DNA of 64,000 bases from an uncultured Lachnospiraceae bacterium (GTDB lineage Bacteria; Bacillota; Clostridia; Lachnospirales; Lachnospiraceae), in assembly GCA_958402795.1 (NCBI GenBank), contig CATXUX010000018.1:1-64000 (forward strand), written 5' to 3'. The translations under genes were made by a program, and so were the position numbers. Positions 34,321-42,843 of the stretch are shown here, piece by piece (within the stretch, counting starts at the first letter, position 1; each line of letters opens with the position of its first letter). Under the pieces are notes generated by a model that worked only from the letters and a program-made list of their open reading frames with translations, was not told the DNA's origin and did not search any database.

Positions 34321-35991
34321 ATGGCAGATGTGAATATACCGGTAGGGACATCCAGTTTTTCAGAGATTCGGAGAGAAGGATACTACTATGTTGATAAGAC
34401 AGATTTAATCGTGGAGCTTTTGCGGACAAAGGCTACAAAAGTCACTCTGATCACACGTCCTCGGCGTTTTGGAAAAACATTGGCAATGAGCATGCTGGCG
34501 GAATTTTTTGACATCCAAAAGAACAGCGTTGATTTATTTGAAGGACTGCGTGTTTCGGAAAACAAAAAAATATGTGAAAGCTGGATGAATCAATATCCGG
34601 TATTGTCCTTATCCTTTCGCGGGATAGACGGACTTAGGTTTGAAAATGCATATGCAAAACTGACAGCGGTGATAGCAGAGCTATATAACAGACATTATTA
34701 TTTGCTGGAAAGCGAAAAACTTACTCCGTTTGAAAAGGAAGCGTTTTGCAGAGTAGCCTCTAAAACAGAAACACAAGAAGAACTGGAAAACAGTCTGCTT
34801 CGTATGACAAAAATGTTGTCTGCTTATTATGAGAAACCGGTTATTCTGCTTATCGATGAATATGACGTTCCATTGGCGAAAGCAAGCGAAAAAGGCTATT
34901 ATTCGGAAATGCTTGACGTACTAAAGGGACTGATGCAGACGATCAAAGATAATGACGCACTCAAGTTTGCTGTGATCACCGGATGCCTGCGGATTGCAAA
35001 AGAAAGTATTTTTACCGGCACAAATAATTTTGTGTCGGATACGATTTCAGATACTAGACTGAACGAATATTTTGGATTTACACAGAAGGAGGTAGACAGC
35101 CTTTTGCAGGAGACCGGATTTGTCAGTCATACAGAAGAAATCAAGAAGTGGTACGATGGGTATCATTTCGGGGATGTGGATGTGTATTGTCCGTGGGATG
35201 TGATGAATCATGTAAAAAACTTGATTCTGGATCCGCAGACAAAACCGGAAGGTTATTGGAAAAATTCCAGTGATAATGCGATAATCCGTTCTTTTATTGA
35301 ATATTCCGGCGAGGTAATCACTCAAAAACTGGAAATCCTGATGTCCGGCGGTTATATTGTGCAGAAGATAAAAGAGGATCTGACATATGATTATGTGAAT
35401 TCATCGGAAGAAAATTTGTGGAGTATTTTATATCTTACCGGTTATCTGACGCGTGTCAGAGAACCGCTTAAGGAAAAGAACCTGCCGAAGGATACATTCG
35501 CACTGACGATACCAAACGCAGAGATTATGGAAATTTTTGAGAATACCATTAAAAACTGGTTTGATGACATTTCACAGCATGCGGATAGAAAAGATTTGTT
35601 TACTGCAATCTGGAGTGCAGATACAAAAAAGGCAACAGATGAAATGTCAAAACTTCTTCGCAGGACAATTAGCTATCATGATTATGGCGAGGACTTTTAC
35701 CATGCCTTTTTTGCCGGTATTTTTGCCGGAGCAGGATACACGGTTGAGTCGAATAAAGAACATGGAGAAGGACGCAGCGATATCGTCGTGAAAGATTATG
35801 CCGGTGACCGGCTGGCAGTGTTCGAGGTAAAGTATTCGCGGACATTGGATACAATGGAGAGAGACTGTGAGAGGGCGATTTCTCAGATTGACGAAAAAAT
35901 GTATGCAAAAGAGTTTGAAGACGATTATTCTGATATCATCTGTTATGGAATTGCTTTTTATAAAAAACGTTGTCTGATTTTAAAAAAGTGA
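34321..35991 (+). CDS. AAA-ATPase-like protein with C-terminal PD-(D/E)XK nuclease-like domain
   Basis: 556-residue member of a widespread, poorly understood family (PF09820 AAA-ATPase-like plus PF08011 PDDEXK_9-like). The N-terminal hallmark is IPVGTSSFSEIRREGYYYVDKTDLI, followed by the P-loop RPRRFGKTLAMSML at about residues 46-59 and Walker B VILLIDEYDVPL near 178-189. The C-terminal part (about 470-556) has GRSDIVV and FEVKYS, the D...ExK pattern of a PD-(D/E)XK nuclease. Such genes are often present in many copies in gut anaerobes and may be selfish or defence-related; no role is established. A GGAAAGGAGGCGG site precedes ATG 34321. It seems unrelated to glycoside use and may be an insertion. 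Confidence 0.88.
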   Translation: MADVNIPVGTSSFSEIRREGYYYVDKTDLIVELLRTKATKVTLITRPRRFGKTLAMSMLAEFFDIQKNSVDLFEGLRVSENKKICESWMNQYPVLSLSFRGIDGLRFENAYAKLTAVIAELYNRHYYLLESEKLTPFEKEAFCRVASKTETQEELENSLLRMTKMLSAYYEKPVILLIDEYDVPLAKASEKGYYSEMLDVLKGLMQTIKDNDALKFAVITGCLRIAKESIFTGTNNFVSDTISDTRLNEYFGFTQKEVDSLLQETGFVSHTEEIKKWYDGYHFGDVDVYCPWDVMNHVKNLILDPQTKPEGYWKNSSDNAIIRSFIEYSGEVITQKLEILMSGGYIVQKIKEDLTYDYVNSSEENLWSILYLTGYLTRVREPLKEKNLPKDTFALTIPNAEIMEIFENTIKNWFDDISQHADRKDLFTAIWSADTKKATDEMSKLLRRTISYHDYGEDFYHAFFAGIFAGAGYTVESNKEHGEGRSDIVVKDYAGDRLAVFEVKYSRTLDTMERDCERAISQIDEKMYAKEFEDDYSDIICYGIAFYKKRCLILKK

Positions 35992-36067
35992 AATGAGGGT
36001 GCATGACATGTTTTCTTGATATTTAGTTGAAATACATTTTAGCATATGAAAGCACTTCAATAAAAGC

Positions 36068-36102
36068 AGGGCGGCGGCATTGATTCCCCCAAGCCACCGT
36101 CC
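36068..36102. other. Imperfect hairpin in the gap before third AraC gene
   Basis: GGGCGGCGGC at 36069-36078 can pair with GCCACCGTCCC at 36092-36102 (one mismatch, one bulge). A TTTTATA tract follows a few bases later. It could be a weak terminator of the upstream gene. A lone TATACT at 36113 is a possible -10 for the AraC gene. Confidence 0.3.
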
Positions 36103-36149
36103 CAAGACGTTTTATACTTTATATATTTTTATTTTACGAGGTCGGATTT

Positions 36150-37361
36150 ATGGATATTAATGACAGAGTCACATACTTTTCTGAGCTAATTATGTGCGGC
36201 GCAGACATTTATACATGGGAATATGATACCGATATTAAGCTGCTAAGCTCCAATTGTCCCATGGAGGAAATGATGGATACCGCTTTAGAGGCTTTTGGTG
36301 CGAAAGAGCTACTGCGCAACTATCTGCGGGGGGAAGCCAGACCCATTGTGATCAGCGATCCTCTGGGACTTATGTGGGGTGCAACGGCAAGTAAGGGCGG
36401 TGATGTCTCCCCTCTGTATGTAATTGGCCCGGTCTGGTCAACGGATGCAAATCTGAGCGGTAACGGCCTGATTTCCATGGAAGATGCATATAAGACGCGA
36501 AATGTCAGTCTGGAATGGATGCGAAAAATGGTTGGCTGTTTACGCAGTCTCCCTGTTGTCATGCCGAAACTAATCTATCAATATGCCCTTATGCTCCATT
36601 GCTGCGTTAATAATGAGCAGCTGAGTCAGTCAGACTTAATTTATGAGGAGGCGCATTCACTGACAAGCTCCACACAAGCGCCACGTGATCGCTATCGTAC
36701 ATGGAGCTATGAGGAAAGCCTGCTGCGCATGGTGACAAATGGCGACTTGGGTTATAAAAAGGCATTTAGTGATGTGAGCAATGTCTCCAACGGAGTGCCC
36801 TTACAATCCCGTGATCCACTGCGGCAGGCGAAAATCTCCGTAATCGTGTTCATTTCACTCTGTACACGTGCGGCAATCCAAGGAGGACTGAGCCCTGAAA
36901 CTGCATATTCTGTGGGTGATGCCTATATCCAAAGCGTAGAGGATTGCACGAAGGTTACAGAGATTGGCTCTATAAGCTATGCCATGTACTCGGATTTCGT
37001 AGAACGTGTCCACGCTGTTCGAATCGGCAAATCTGCATCCGCACTTGTTCGAACGATTTGCGAATTTGTGGAGCTTCACGCGGAGGAACGCTTTAGCTTG
37101 GAGGATCTGGCCAAACGGGTTGGTTACTCAACCGAGCATATGTCCCGGAAATTTAAAGCCGAAATGGGCGTTTCCCTGCCGAATTATATTCGCGCCGTGC
37201 GGATGGAACGGGCAAAAATCCTTCTGGCTAATGGGAATATGACAATTCAGGAAATCTCTGAAACTCTGCAGTTTTCCTCACGAGGCCATTTTTCTGATGT
37301 ATTCCGCAAGATAGTGGGGAAGAGTCCTGCAGAATACCGAAAAGCGCACGCAAAGAAGTAA
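36150..37361 (+). CDS. AraC-family transcriptional regulator (3)
   Basis: 403-residue AraC/YesN-like regulator. The C-terminal domain reads VELHAEERFSLEDLAKRVGYSTEHMSRKFKAEMG and TIQEISETLQFSSRGHFSDVFRKIVGKSPAEYRK. The middle region (ISVIVFISLCTRAAIQGGLSPETAY) is a diverged version of the same segment in the other two AraC proteins, but the N-terminal sensor differs. ATG 36150 is preceded by ACGAGG. It is convergent with the minus-strand GPH symporter and is the likely regulator of the symporter/GH78 divergent promoter at 38815-39082, where repeats unlike the TGCTAG/TTCTAA type occur. Confidence 0.9.
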   Translation: MDINDRVTYFSELIMCGADIYTWEYDTDIKLLSSNCPMEEMMDTALEAFGAKELLRNYLRGEARPIVISDPLGLMWGATASKGGDVSPLYVIGPVWSTDANLSGNGLISMEDAYKTRNVSLEWMRKMVGCLRSLPVVMPKLIYQYALMLHCCVNNEQLSQSDLIYEEAHSLTSSTQAPRDRYRTWSYEESLLRMVTNGDLGYKKAFSDVSNVSNGVPLQSRDPLRQAKISVIVFISLCTRAAIQGGLSPETAYSVGDAYIQSVEDCTKVTEIGSISYAMYSDFVERVHAVRIGKSASALVRTICEFVELHAEERFSLEDLAKRVGYSTEHMSRKFKAEMGVSLPNYIRAVRMERAKILLANGNMTIQEISETLQFSSRGHFSDVFRKIVGKSPAEYRKAHAKK

Positions 37362-37367
37362 TTGCAT

Positions 37368-37407
37368 TGCCTGAAAACGGAGGGGAAGGTCCCTCCGTTT
37401 TCAGGCA
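37368..37407. terminator. Bidirectional terminator between AraC (3) and GPH symporter (2)
   Basis: A perfect 17-bp stem (37368-37384 with 37391-37407) and a 6-base loop fill the gap between convergent stop codons. The A-rich run within the stem gives U-rich RNA in both directions. Confidence 0.8.
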
Positions 37408-38814
37408 TTAGTTGGTGCTTGTCTGTTTTTCGGCCGCCAGTTTTTCGTGCTTTTCTGCAAGGACCTTTTCGATTTCGGGCATTTCTTTGTCCAGCTTCTG
37501 GAGGAAGAAGACGCAGACAATCAACACGATCAGGATCGCAACAGGGATAAGACTGTAAAGTATACGGATCATAGTGATTGCACTTTCCGGCTGGGCAATC
37601 GCTGCGCCACCTTCACCGGATACGAATCCGGAGACATCCAAGCATATACCGAGAAGGAAACCTCCTAATCCCTGACCGATTTGAACGCTAACACCATGTG
37701 CCAGCTGATTGGTCGTACCTTCCAGACGAGCCAACCCCTTGTATTCGTTATAATTGAACAGATCCATCAACAGAACTGCACAAAGGTAACTGAGGGGGAG
37801 TGTTGCAGCTGAGGTCAGGAACGCTGCGACAAGAAGCATCGGCAGACTGGCACCGGCAAAAAAGTTTATCACATAGCCGAAGATGCCGATGCAGGCTCCG
37901 CCGAAAATCACCTGGGACACACTGAATTTTTTCAGGAGCAGAGGCACCAGCAGCATCAAAGGAAGAATCAAGAAAGCCATAGCACTGAGCGTACCCAACA
38001 AATCAGTATTACCGACAATATATGTAAAATAGTATGTTTGCACGTTGATGTTCTGCAAAAGGTTAAAGCAGATGATCATACCGGCATAGTACCAAACATA
38101 CTTATTTTTAGTGAACACCTGAACAAAGTCCTTGAGTGTAACTTTCTGGTGTTGTGTTCCGGCGTCAATGTCAGGATTCTCTTTGACGAACACAAAGCGT
38201 CCCAGAGCAATCACGCACAGTGGCAGCGCATAGATGCCGACCAGCTTGCTCCAGCCAGCGGGAGAAGTAGCAATAGAACCCATCAGCCGCGGAAAAGTCA
38301 TGGAGACAGCCATGGAACCGAGCATGGTGACCAGACCACCATACGAGCCGACTTTACCGACCTTTGTGCGGTCATTGTCAAAGGCACGGATCATATAGAC
38401 AGTGCTGCCGGCTCCCCGCAAGGTGTTGAACACACCCCACACAAAGGTGTACATGAAGAATATCCAGACCACCTTTAGTGTTTCGCTTGCACCGGAAGGC
38501 GTGGAGAACATCAGCCATGTGCAGATCCACATACCGATGATACCCAATTCATAAGGACGCCCTTTTCCCAGCTTGGAGTGGGTGTTGTCGATGATGAATC
38601 CCGCGATTAGGTCCGTGACAGCATCAATGATATTGCTGACAAGAAGAATTGTCCCGACCAATTTACCGCTCAAGCCGAGGTAGTTGGTGCAATAGATGGT
38701 CAAATAGGTATTAACAATGATACTCATGCCTGCCGCTGAGATGTCGGAAGTTTTCCAGGCGAAGAACCGTCCCCATGGGAATCGATCCTTCTTTTGTAAA
38801 GTTTTTTCTGCCAT
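37408..38814 (-). CDS. GPH-family glycoside:cation symporter (2)
   Basis: 468-residue permease with about twelve membrane helices. Family motif: IIDAVTDLIAGFIIDNTHSKLGKGRPYE near residues 61-88. Closest relative in the window is the symporter at 54721-56109 (same opening FAWKTSDISAAGM / LAWKSSDVAQAGI and same DNTHS-LGKGR loop). The start at 38814 has AAGGAG upstream on the minus strand. It is divergent from the second GH78 gene and shares its control region, so the pair probably handles one rhamnoside substrate. Confidence 0.9.
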   Translation of the reverse strand: MAEKTLQKKDRFPWGRFFAWKTSDISAAGMSIIVNTYLTIYCTNYLGLSGKLVGTILLVSNIIDAVTDLIAGFIIDNTHSKLGKGRPYELGIIGMWICTWLMFSTPSGASETLKVVWIFFMYTFVWGVFNTLRGAGSTVYMIRAFDNDRTKVGKVGSYGGLVTMLGSMAVSMTFPRLMGSIATSPAGWSKLVGIYALPLCVIALGRFVFVKENPDIDAGTQHQKVTLKDFVQVFTKNKYVWYYAGMIICFNLLQNINVQTYYFTYIVGNTDLLGTLSAMAFLILPLMLLVPLLLKKFSVSQVIFGGACIGIFGYVINFFAGASLPMLLVAAFLTSAATLPLSYLCAVLLMDLFNYNEYKGLARLEGTTNQLAHGVSVQIGQGLGGFLLGICLDVSGFVSGEGGAAIAQPESAITMIRILYSLIPVAILIVLIVCVFFLQKLDKEMPEIEKVLAEKHEKLAAEKQTSTN

Positions 38815-38880
38815 TCTTTTTTTGCTCCTTTTTCATTATTTTTTTTCTCCCTTTTTCGTTATTGGGAGGTCACTGACTAT

Positions 38881-39020
38881 AGTATAAAGGATGCATCGAG
38901 AATAAAAAATCCAGATTTCATACTTTTTGTCCAGATTTGCGACGTATCAGAAATGATATCGGAAATATATATAAAATATCTGAAATTTAGCTATCCGGTC
39001 TCCGCCTTTCCTGCTATATT
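38881..39020. promoter_or_regulatory. Divergent GPH symporter/GH78 control region with two repeat families
   Basis: CCAGATTT occurs at 38911 and 38931 (20 bp apart), adjacent to a minus-strand -10 TATACT at 38886-38881 and lacking a good -35. TATC(A/G/T)GAAAT occurs at 38945, 38957 and 38977 (12 and 20 bp apart). For GH78 an extended -10 TGCTATATT lies at 39012-39020. These look like direct-repeat sites for an AraC protein, probably the one at 36150. Confidence 0.55.
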
Positions 39021-39082
39021 AGAATCACCATCCAGACGGACGGAATACAAAATCTGAAATAATAGGTTAAGGAGGTATATCT

Positions 39083-41497
39083 ATGAGTATTTTGCACGGG
39101 AAGTGGATTACGGGTGCGGCTGCAGTTCCTGTTTTTTATAAACAATTTTCATCAGAAAAGCCAGTCAAAGCCATTCTGTACGCTTCGGCTTGCGGTGTCT
39201 ATGCAGCGCGAATCAATGGCGTCCCTGTCAGCGATGCGCTACTTCGTCCGGGATGGACGAACTACCGAAAGCGCATTCAGTATCAGGAGTATGACATTAC
39301 CGGTTTTATAGAAGAGCAGAACCGTCTGGAACTGACGGTTGCCCCCGGCTGGTGGTCGGGGTATCTCAATGGTGAGAGGAAAAATCATCATTACGGCGAC
39401 CGAACCGCTGTCTGGGCAGAGCTGCATTTGACTTATTCCGGTGGAACAGAGACGATTATTGTCACCGATGAAAGCTGGAGCTATACCACAGGGGCAGTTT
39501 TGTCTTCCGAGCTATATCATGGGGAGATTATTGATTATACAGCAGATCCAATTGCACCCCGCCCGGTTGAACTGTACGAACTCCCTTATCCTGCACAGCT
39601 TGTACCACAGATTGGCTCATCCGTCCGCATTCTCAAGCGCCTTCAGGTAAAGGAACATATCATAAGTTCCAAGGGGGAGCATATCCTCGACTTTGGACAA
39701 AATATTGCAGGTTTTGTGGAACTTTATATTAAGGGCAACCGTGGTCAGCAGATCACCATTCGCCATGGGGAAGAGCTTGACTCGGACGGAAATCTCTATA
39801 CGGGGAATCTCCGCACTGCCCGCGCTACTGACATCTTTGTGTGTTCCGGTGAGGACGATGTTTTCCGTCCTTCCTTTACCTTCCATGGTTTCCGCTACAT
39901 TGCTGTGGAGGGATTGGCGTGCATTGAGCCTTCCGATTTCACTGCTTGCGCCATTTCCAGTGACCTGCGCAAGACCGCTAGTTTCCATTGTTCCAACGAG
40001 CAGGTTAACCGGCTGTGGGAGAACATCAACTGGAGCATGCTGGATAACTTTGTGGATCTGCCAACTGACTGCCCTCAGCGGGACGAGCGGCTTGGCTGGA
40101 CAGGCGATGCCGCAATCTTTGCGAATACAGCGGGACAGCTTCGGGATACTTATGCCTTTTTCCGCAAATGGCTGGCTGACCTTGCCAGCGAGCAGAGTGT
40201 GAAATACGGCATTCCCGATACAATTCCCAACATTCTTATGCCACCCGAAACCCCCAGCGGCGGAAGTGCGGTCTGGGGCGATGCGGCCACCCTTGTTCCC
40301 TGGAGCCAGTATTGGCTGTATGGAGATGATACCGTGCTGAAAGAGCAGTACGACAGTATGAGGTATTGGGTGGAATGGATGCGCCGCACTGAAACTCCCA
40401 ACCATCTGCATAAGTCCGGCCATCAGCGGGGTGACTGGCTTGCTATGGATCGAGAGGAAGGCAAGGGAATGCGTGGCGCTACTGACCCTTATCTGATTTC
40501 CACTGCATTTTACGCTGAAAGCACCAGGATCCTGCGCGACGGCGCAAAGATTCTAGGTAAAGTCGAGGACTACGAGGAATATTCCGGACTGTATCAGGAA
40601 ATCGTAGATGGCTTCCAAAAGGAATTCATCACCGCTACGGGCCGCGTAGTTTCCGAAACGCAGACCGCACTGTCCCTGATTCTCTGTCTCGGTCTGGCCA
40701 TGCCGGAGCAAGAAAAAGTCATCATTGAAACCTTGGCGAACAATGTCATTGCCCACAAGAACAAGCTGACCACCGGCTTCATTGGCACACCGTACCTTAT
40801 GAAAGCCTTGTCTGTCCACGGGAGGCATGATCTGGCGGGCAAGCTGCTGCTGAACGAAGATTATCCCGGATGGCTCAACGAGGTGAAGCTCGGAGCCACG
40901 ACCATATGGGAGCGGTGGGACAGCAAGCACGCTGACGGTAGCTTTGACGAGAGCGGCATGAACAGCTTTAACCATTATGCCTTCGGCGCGGTGGGGGCGT
41001 GGATGTTGGAAGAACTGGCGGGTATCGAGGCGAAAGAGGCTGGTTATCGTGTGATTTCCTTCCATCCCCGCCTGACCTATGGCATTACTGAGGTTTCCGC
41101 CAGCCGTGAGACACCCTTCGGCACGGCGGCGTGCGCTTGGTCGTGCAGGAGCGGAAAGATCCGGGTATCCGTTACCATACCCGATCAATCCACTGCCGAG
41201 CTGATTCTGCCCGAAAAGGAAGGTGTTATCCGGCTGGAGAGCGGCACGTATTCTTATGAATATGAGACCGAAACACGACTGGAGCCGCTCCGATACACAA
41301 TGGACAGCACGATTGCCGAGCTGACGCAGGTTCCGGCCTTTCTGGATGGCGTGGAGCGTTTAATGCCCGGCACAGGTGCAAGATTTGGTATGGAGTTTTT
41401 ACAGCGCAAGACCTTGGGGGAACTCGTGGTGATGATGCCGACAGGTAACGAAACTAAATTTCAGACTATTCTGGACGAATTGAACGAGGAGGAATAA
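39083..41497 (+). CDS. GH78 alpha-L-rhamnosidase (2) with C-terminal helical domain
   Basis: 804-residue enzyme. It is a shorter, diverged paralogue of the 28452-31241 rhamnosidase, with N-terminal beta domains, the GH78 motif DLPTDCPQRDERLGWTGD at 325-342 (Glu335 a probable catalytic residue), GDWLAMD near 451 and the conserved WERWDS near the barrel end. No signal peptide. From about residue 738 it has the appended helical domain (YTMDSTIAELTQVPAFLDGV ... TILDELNEEE) seen on other enzymes here. AAGGAGG precedes ATG 39083. The next gene, a GH43, starts 3 bp after its stop, so the two are co-translated. Codon choice seems richer in CGC/GCC than the flanking genes, suggesting a separate origin. 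Confidence 0.92.
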   Translation: MSILHGKWITGAAAVPVFYKQFSSEKPVKAILYASACGVYAARINGVPVSDALLRPGWTNYRKRIQYQEYDITGFIEEQNRLELTVAPGWWSGYLNGERKNHHYGDRTAVWAELHLTYSGGTETIIVTDESWSYTTGAVLSSELYHGEIIDYTADPIAPRPVELYELPYPAQLVPQIGSSVRILKRLQVKEHIISSKGEHILDFGQNIAGFVELYIKGNRGQQITIRHGEELDSDGNLYTGNLRTARATDIFVCSGEDDVFRPSFTFHGFRYIAVEGLACIEPSDFTACAISSDLRKTASFHCSNEQVNRLWENINWSMLDNFVDLPTDCPQRDERLGWTGDAAIFANTAGQLRDTYAFFRKWLADLASEQSVKYGIPDTIPNILMPPETPSGGSAVWGDAATLVPWSQYWLYGDDTVLKEQYDSMRYWVEWMRRTETPNHLHKSGHQRGDWLAMDREEGKGMRGATDPYLISTAFYAESTRILRDGAKILGKVEDYEEYSGLYQEIVDGFQKEFITATGRVVSETQTALSLILCLGLAMPEQEKVIIETLANNVIAHKNKLTTGFIGTPYLMKALSVHGRHDLAGKLLLNEDYPGWLNEVKLGATTIWERWDSKHADGSFDESGMNSFNHYAFGAVGAWMLEELAGIEAKEAGYRVISFHPRLTYGITEVSASRETPFGTAACAWSCRSGKIRVSVTIPDQSTAELILPEKEGVIRLESGTYSYEYETETRLEPLRYTMDSTIAELTQVPAFLDGVERLMPGTGARFGMEFLQRKTLGELVVMMPTGNETKFQTILDELNEEE

Positions 41498-41500
41498 AAT

Positions 41501-42493
41501 ATGAAAGAAATTAAGTCTATGCTGCCTTTAAGCCGGAATATCCCGGATGGAGAGGCCCGCATCATGCCCGATGGGAAAGTATACCTTTACGGAAGTCTCG
41601 ATAAGCATTCCGACAGCTTCTCCAGTGAGGAATATGTGGTCGCTTCCACTGCTGATCTGCGGACATGGGAGGTTAGCGAGCCATGCTTTTCCGTGAAGGA
41701 TGTCCCCTGGGCAGGCACTTCCCAGGTGCACAGCTCTCTGGCCAATGTAAAATGCTTTGATGATCTGCCGGAGCATATCCGCGTTTATATGCCGGAAAGT
41801 GCCAGAGAAGTACCGATTGCGGAAATCGTCGCTGCAATCGAGCAGAGCGCCAGTGCCGGACTGCCCAAGGATACCCGCCTCTATGCTCCGGACGCCATTT
41901 ACAAAGACGGGAAGTACTATCTGTATTTCGGCCTTTCGGACGACACCGAGGGCGTGGCGGTCTCCGAGAGTCCCACCGGACCGTTCCGGGATGCTGTCAA
42001 GCTGCCTGTCACCGGGATCGACCCGGCGGTTTTCATTGACGATGATGGCAGCGCCTATTACTACTGGGGACAGTTTTCCGCCAATGTTGCAAGGCTGACT
42101 CCGGATATGATGCATCTGGAGAAAAACAGTATTGTAGAAGGTGTCCTTACAGAGCGGGAGCACCACTTCCATGAGGGCAGCTCCATCAGAAAGAGGGGAG
42201 ACACTTACTATTTTGTTTTTGCTGACGTTTCACGGGGCAAGCCTACTTGTCTTGGTTACGCAACTTCGAAATCGCCTATGGGGCCGTTTACCTATTGCGG
42301 TGTCATTGTTGACAACAGTGCACTGAATCCGGAAAGCTGGAACAACCACGGCAGCATTGCGGAGATTAACGGTCAATGGTATGTTTTCTTTCATGTCAGC
42401 ACAGAAAAGGAATATATGCGCCGAGCCTGCTGCGTTCCAATCGAATTTGATGAGAATGGACTGATCCGGGAAGTTGTTCTTGACGGCAAATGA
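41501..42493 (+). CDS. GH43-family glycosidase (2)
   Basis: 330-residue single-domain enzyme of the five-bladed GH43 type, predicted arabinosidase or xylosidase class. Recognisable stretches: RNIPDGEARIMPDGKVYLYGS near the N-terminus (base region), YAPDAIYKDGKYYLYFGLS near 129-147, IDPAVFIDDDGSAYYYWG near 171-188, and the acid Glu225 in HEGSSIRKRGDTYY. No signal peptide or carbohydrate-binding module. It aligns with the catalytic domain of the 61075-62706 protein. It is coupled to the upstream GH78 (3-bp gap, GAGGAGGAAT site), suggesting stepwise removal of rhamnose and a pentose from one substrate. Confidence 0.87.
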   Translation: MKEIKSMLPLSRNIPDGEARIMPDGKVYLYGSLDKHSDSFSSEEYVVASTADLRTWEVSEPCFSVKDVPWAGTSQVHSSLANVKCFDDLPEHIRVYMPESAREVPIAEIVAAIEQSASAGLPKDTRLYAPDAIYKDGKYYLYFGLSDDTEGVAVSESPTGPFRDAVKLPVTGIDPAVFIDDDGSAYYYWGQFSANVARLTPDMMHLEKNSIVEGVLTEREHHFHEGSSIRKRGDTYYFVFADVSRGKPTCLGYATSKSPMGPFTYCGVIVDNSALNPESWNNHGSIAEINGQWYVFFHVSTEKEYMRRACCVPIEFDENGLIREVVLDGK

Positions 42494-42760
42494 GTGTTTA
42501 CGCACTATCGTAACCACAGACGGTGAATGCGATGATATGGTTTGCTCCTATCGGAGATAGTATTATTCTAATCAGAGAAGTCACTTCTATGTTGGATCAG
42601 TTTCCTGATTTTGGGGGCACTATCATCATCGATCAAGACAAGAGCAATGCAGTCTTCAGAGACATGGAGATTGGGTATAACAATCTTGTTCATAAGCTCC
42701 CTGGCCGAAAGGATGCTGGCTAGTGTTCTGCAAAAAGAGATTAGGCAAAAACAAAATTTG
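42494..42760. other. Low-information stretch between cassette and GH2 operon
   Basis: This 267-bp stretch holds no gene I can recognise. An open frame at 42523-42723 (plus, 66 codons) has no evident ribosome site and matches no family I know; it could be a decayed remnant left at the cassette junction. The following bases hold conserved operator 4. Confidence 0.4.
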
Positions 42761-42813
42761 TGCTAGTATTTGCAAAAATCATTCTAAGAGAACGAAACGG
42801 GATTAGATATAAT
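42761..42813 (+). promoter_or_regulatory. Conserved operator-promoter 4 (upstream of GH2 operon)
   Basis: TGCTAG at 42761, TTCTAA at 42782 (21 bp apart) and TATAAT at 42808. It drives the four-gene operon from 42844 to the terminator at 52091. Confidence 0.78.
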
Positions 42814-42843
42814 AATCTCAGGAAATTATCGAAGGAGGTCGTT

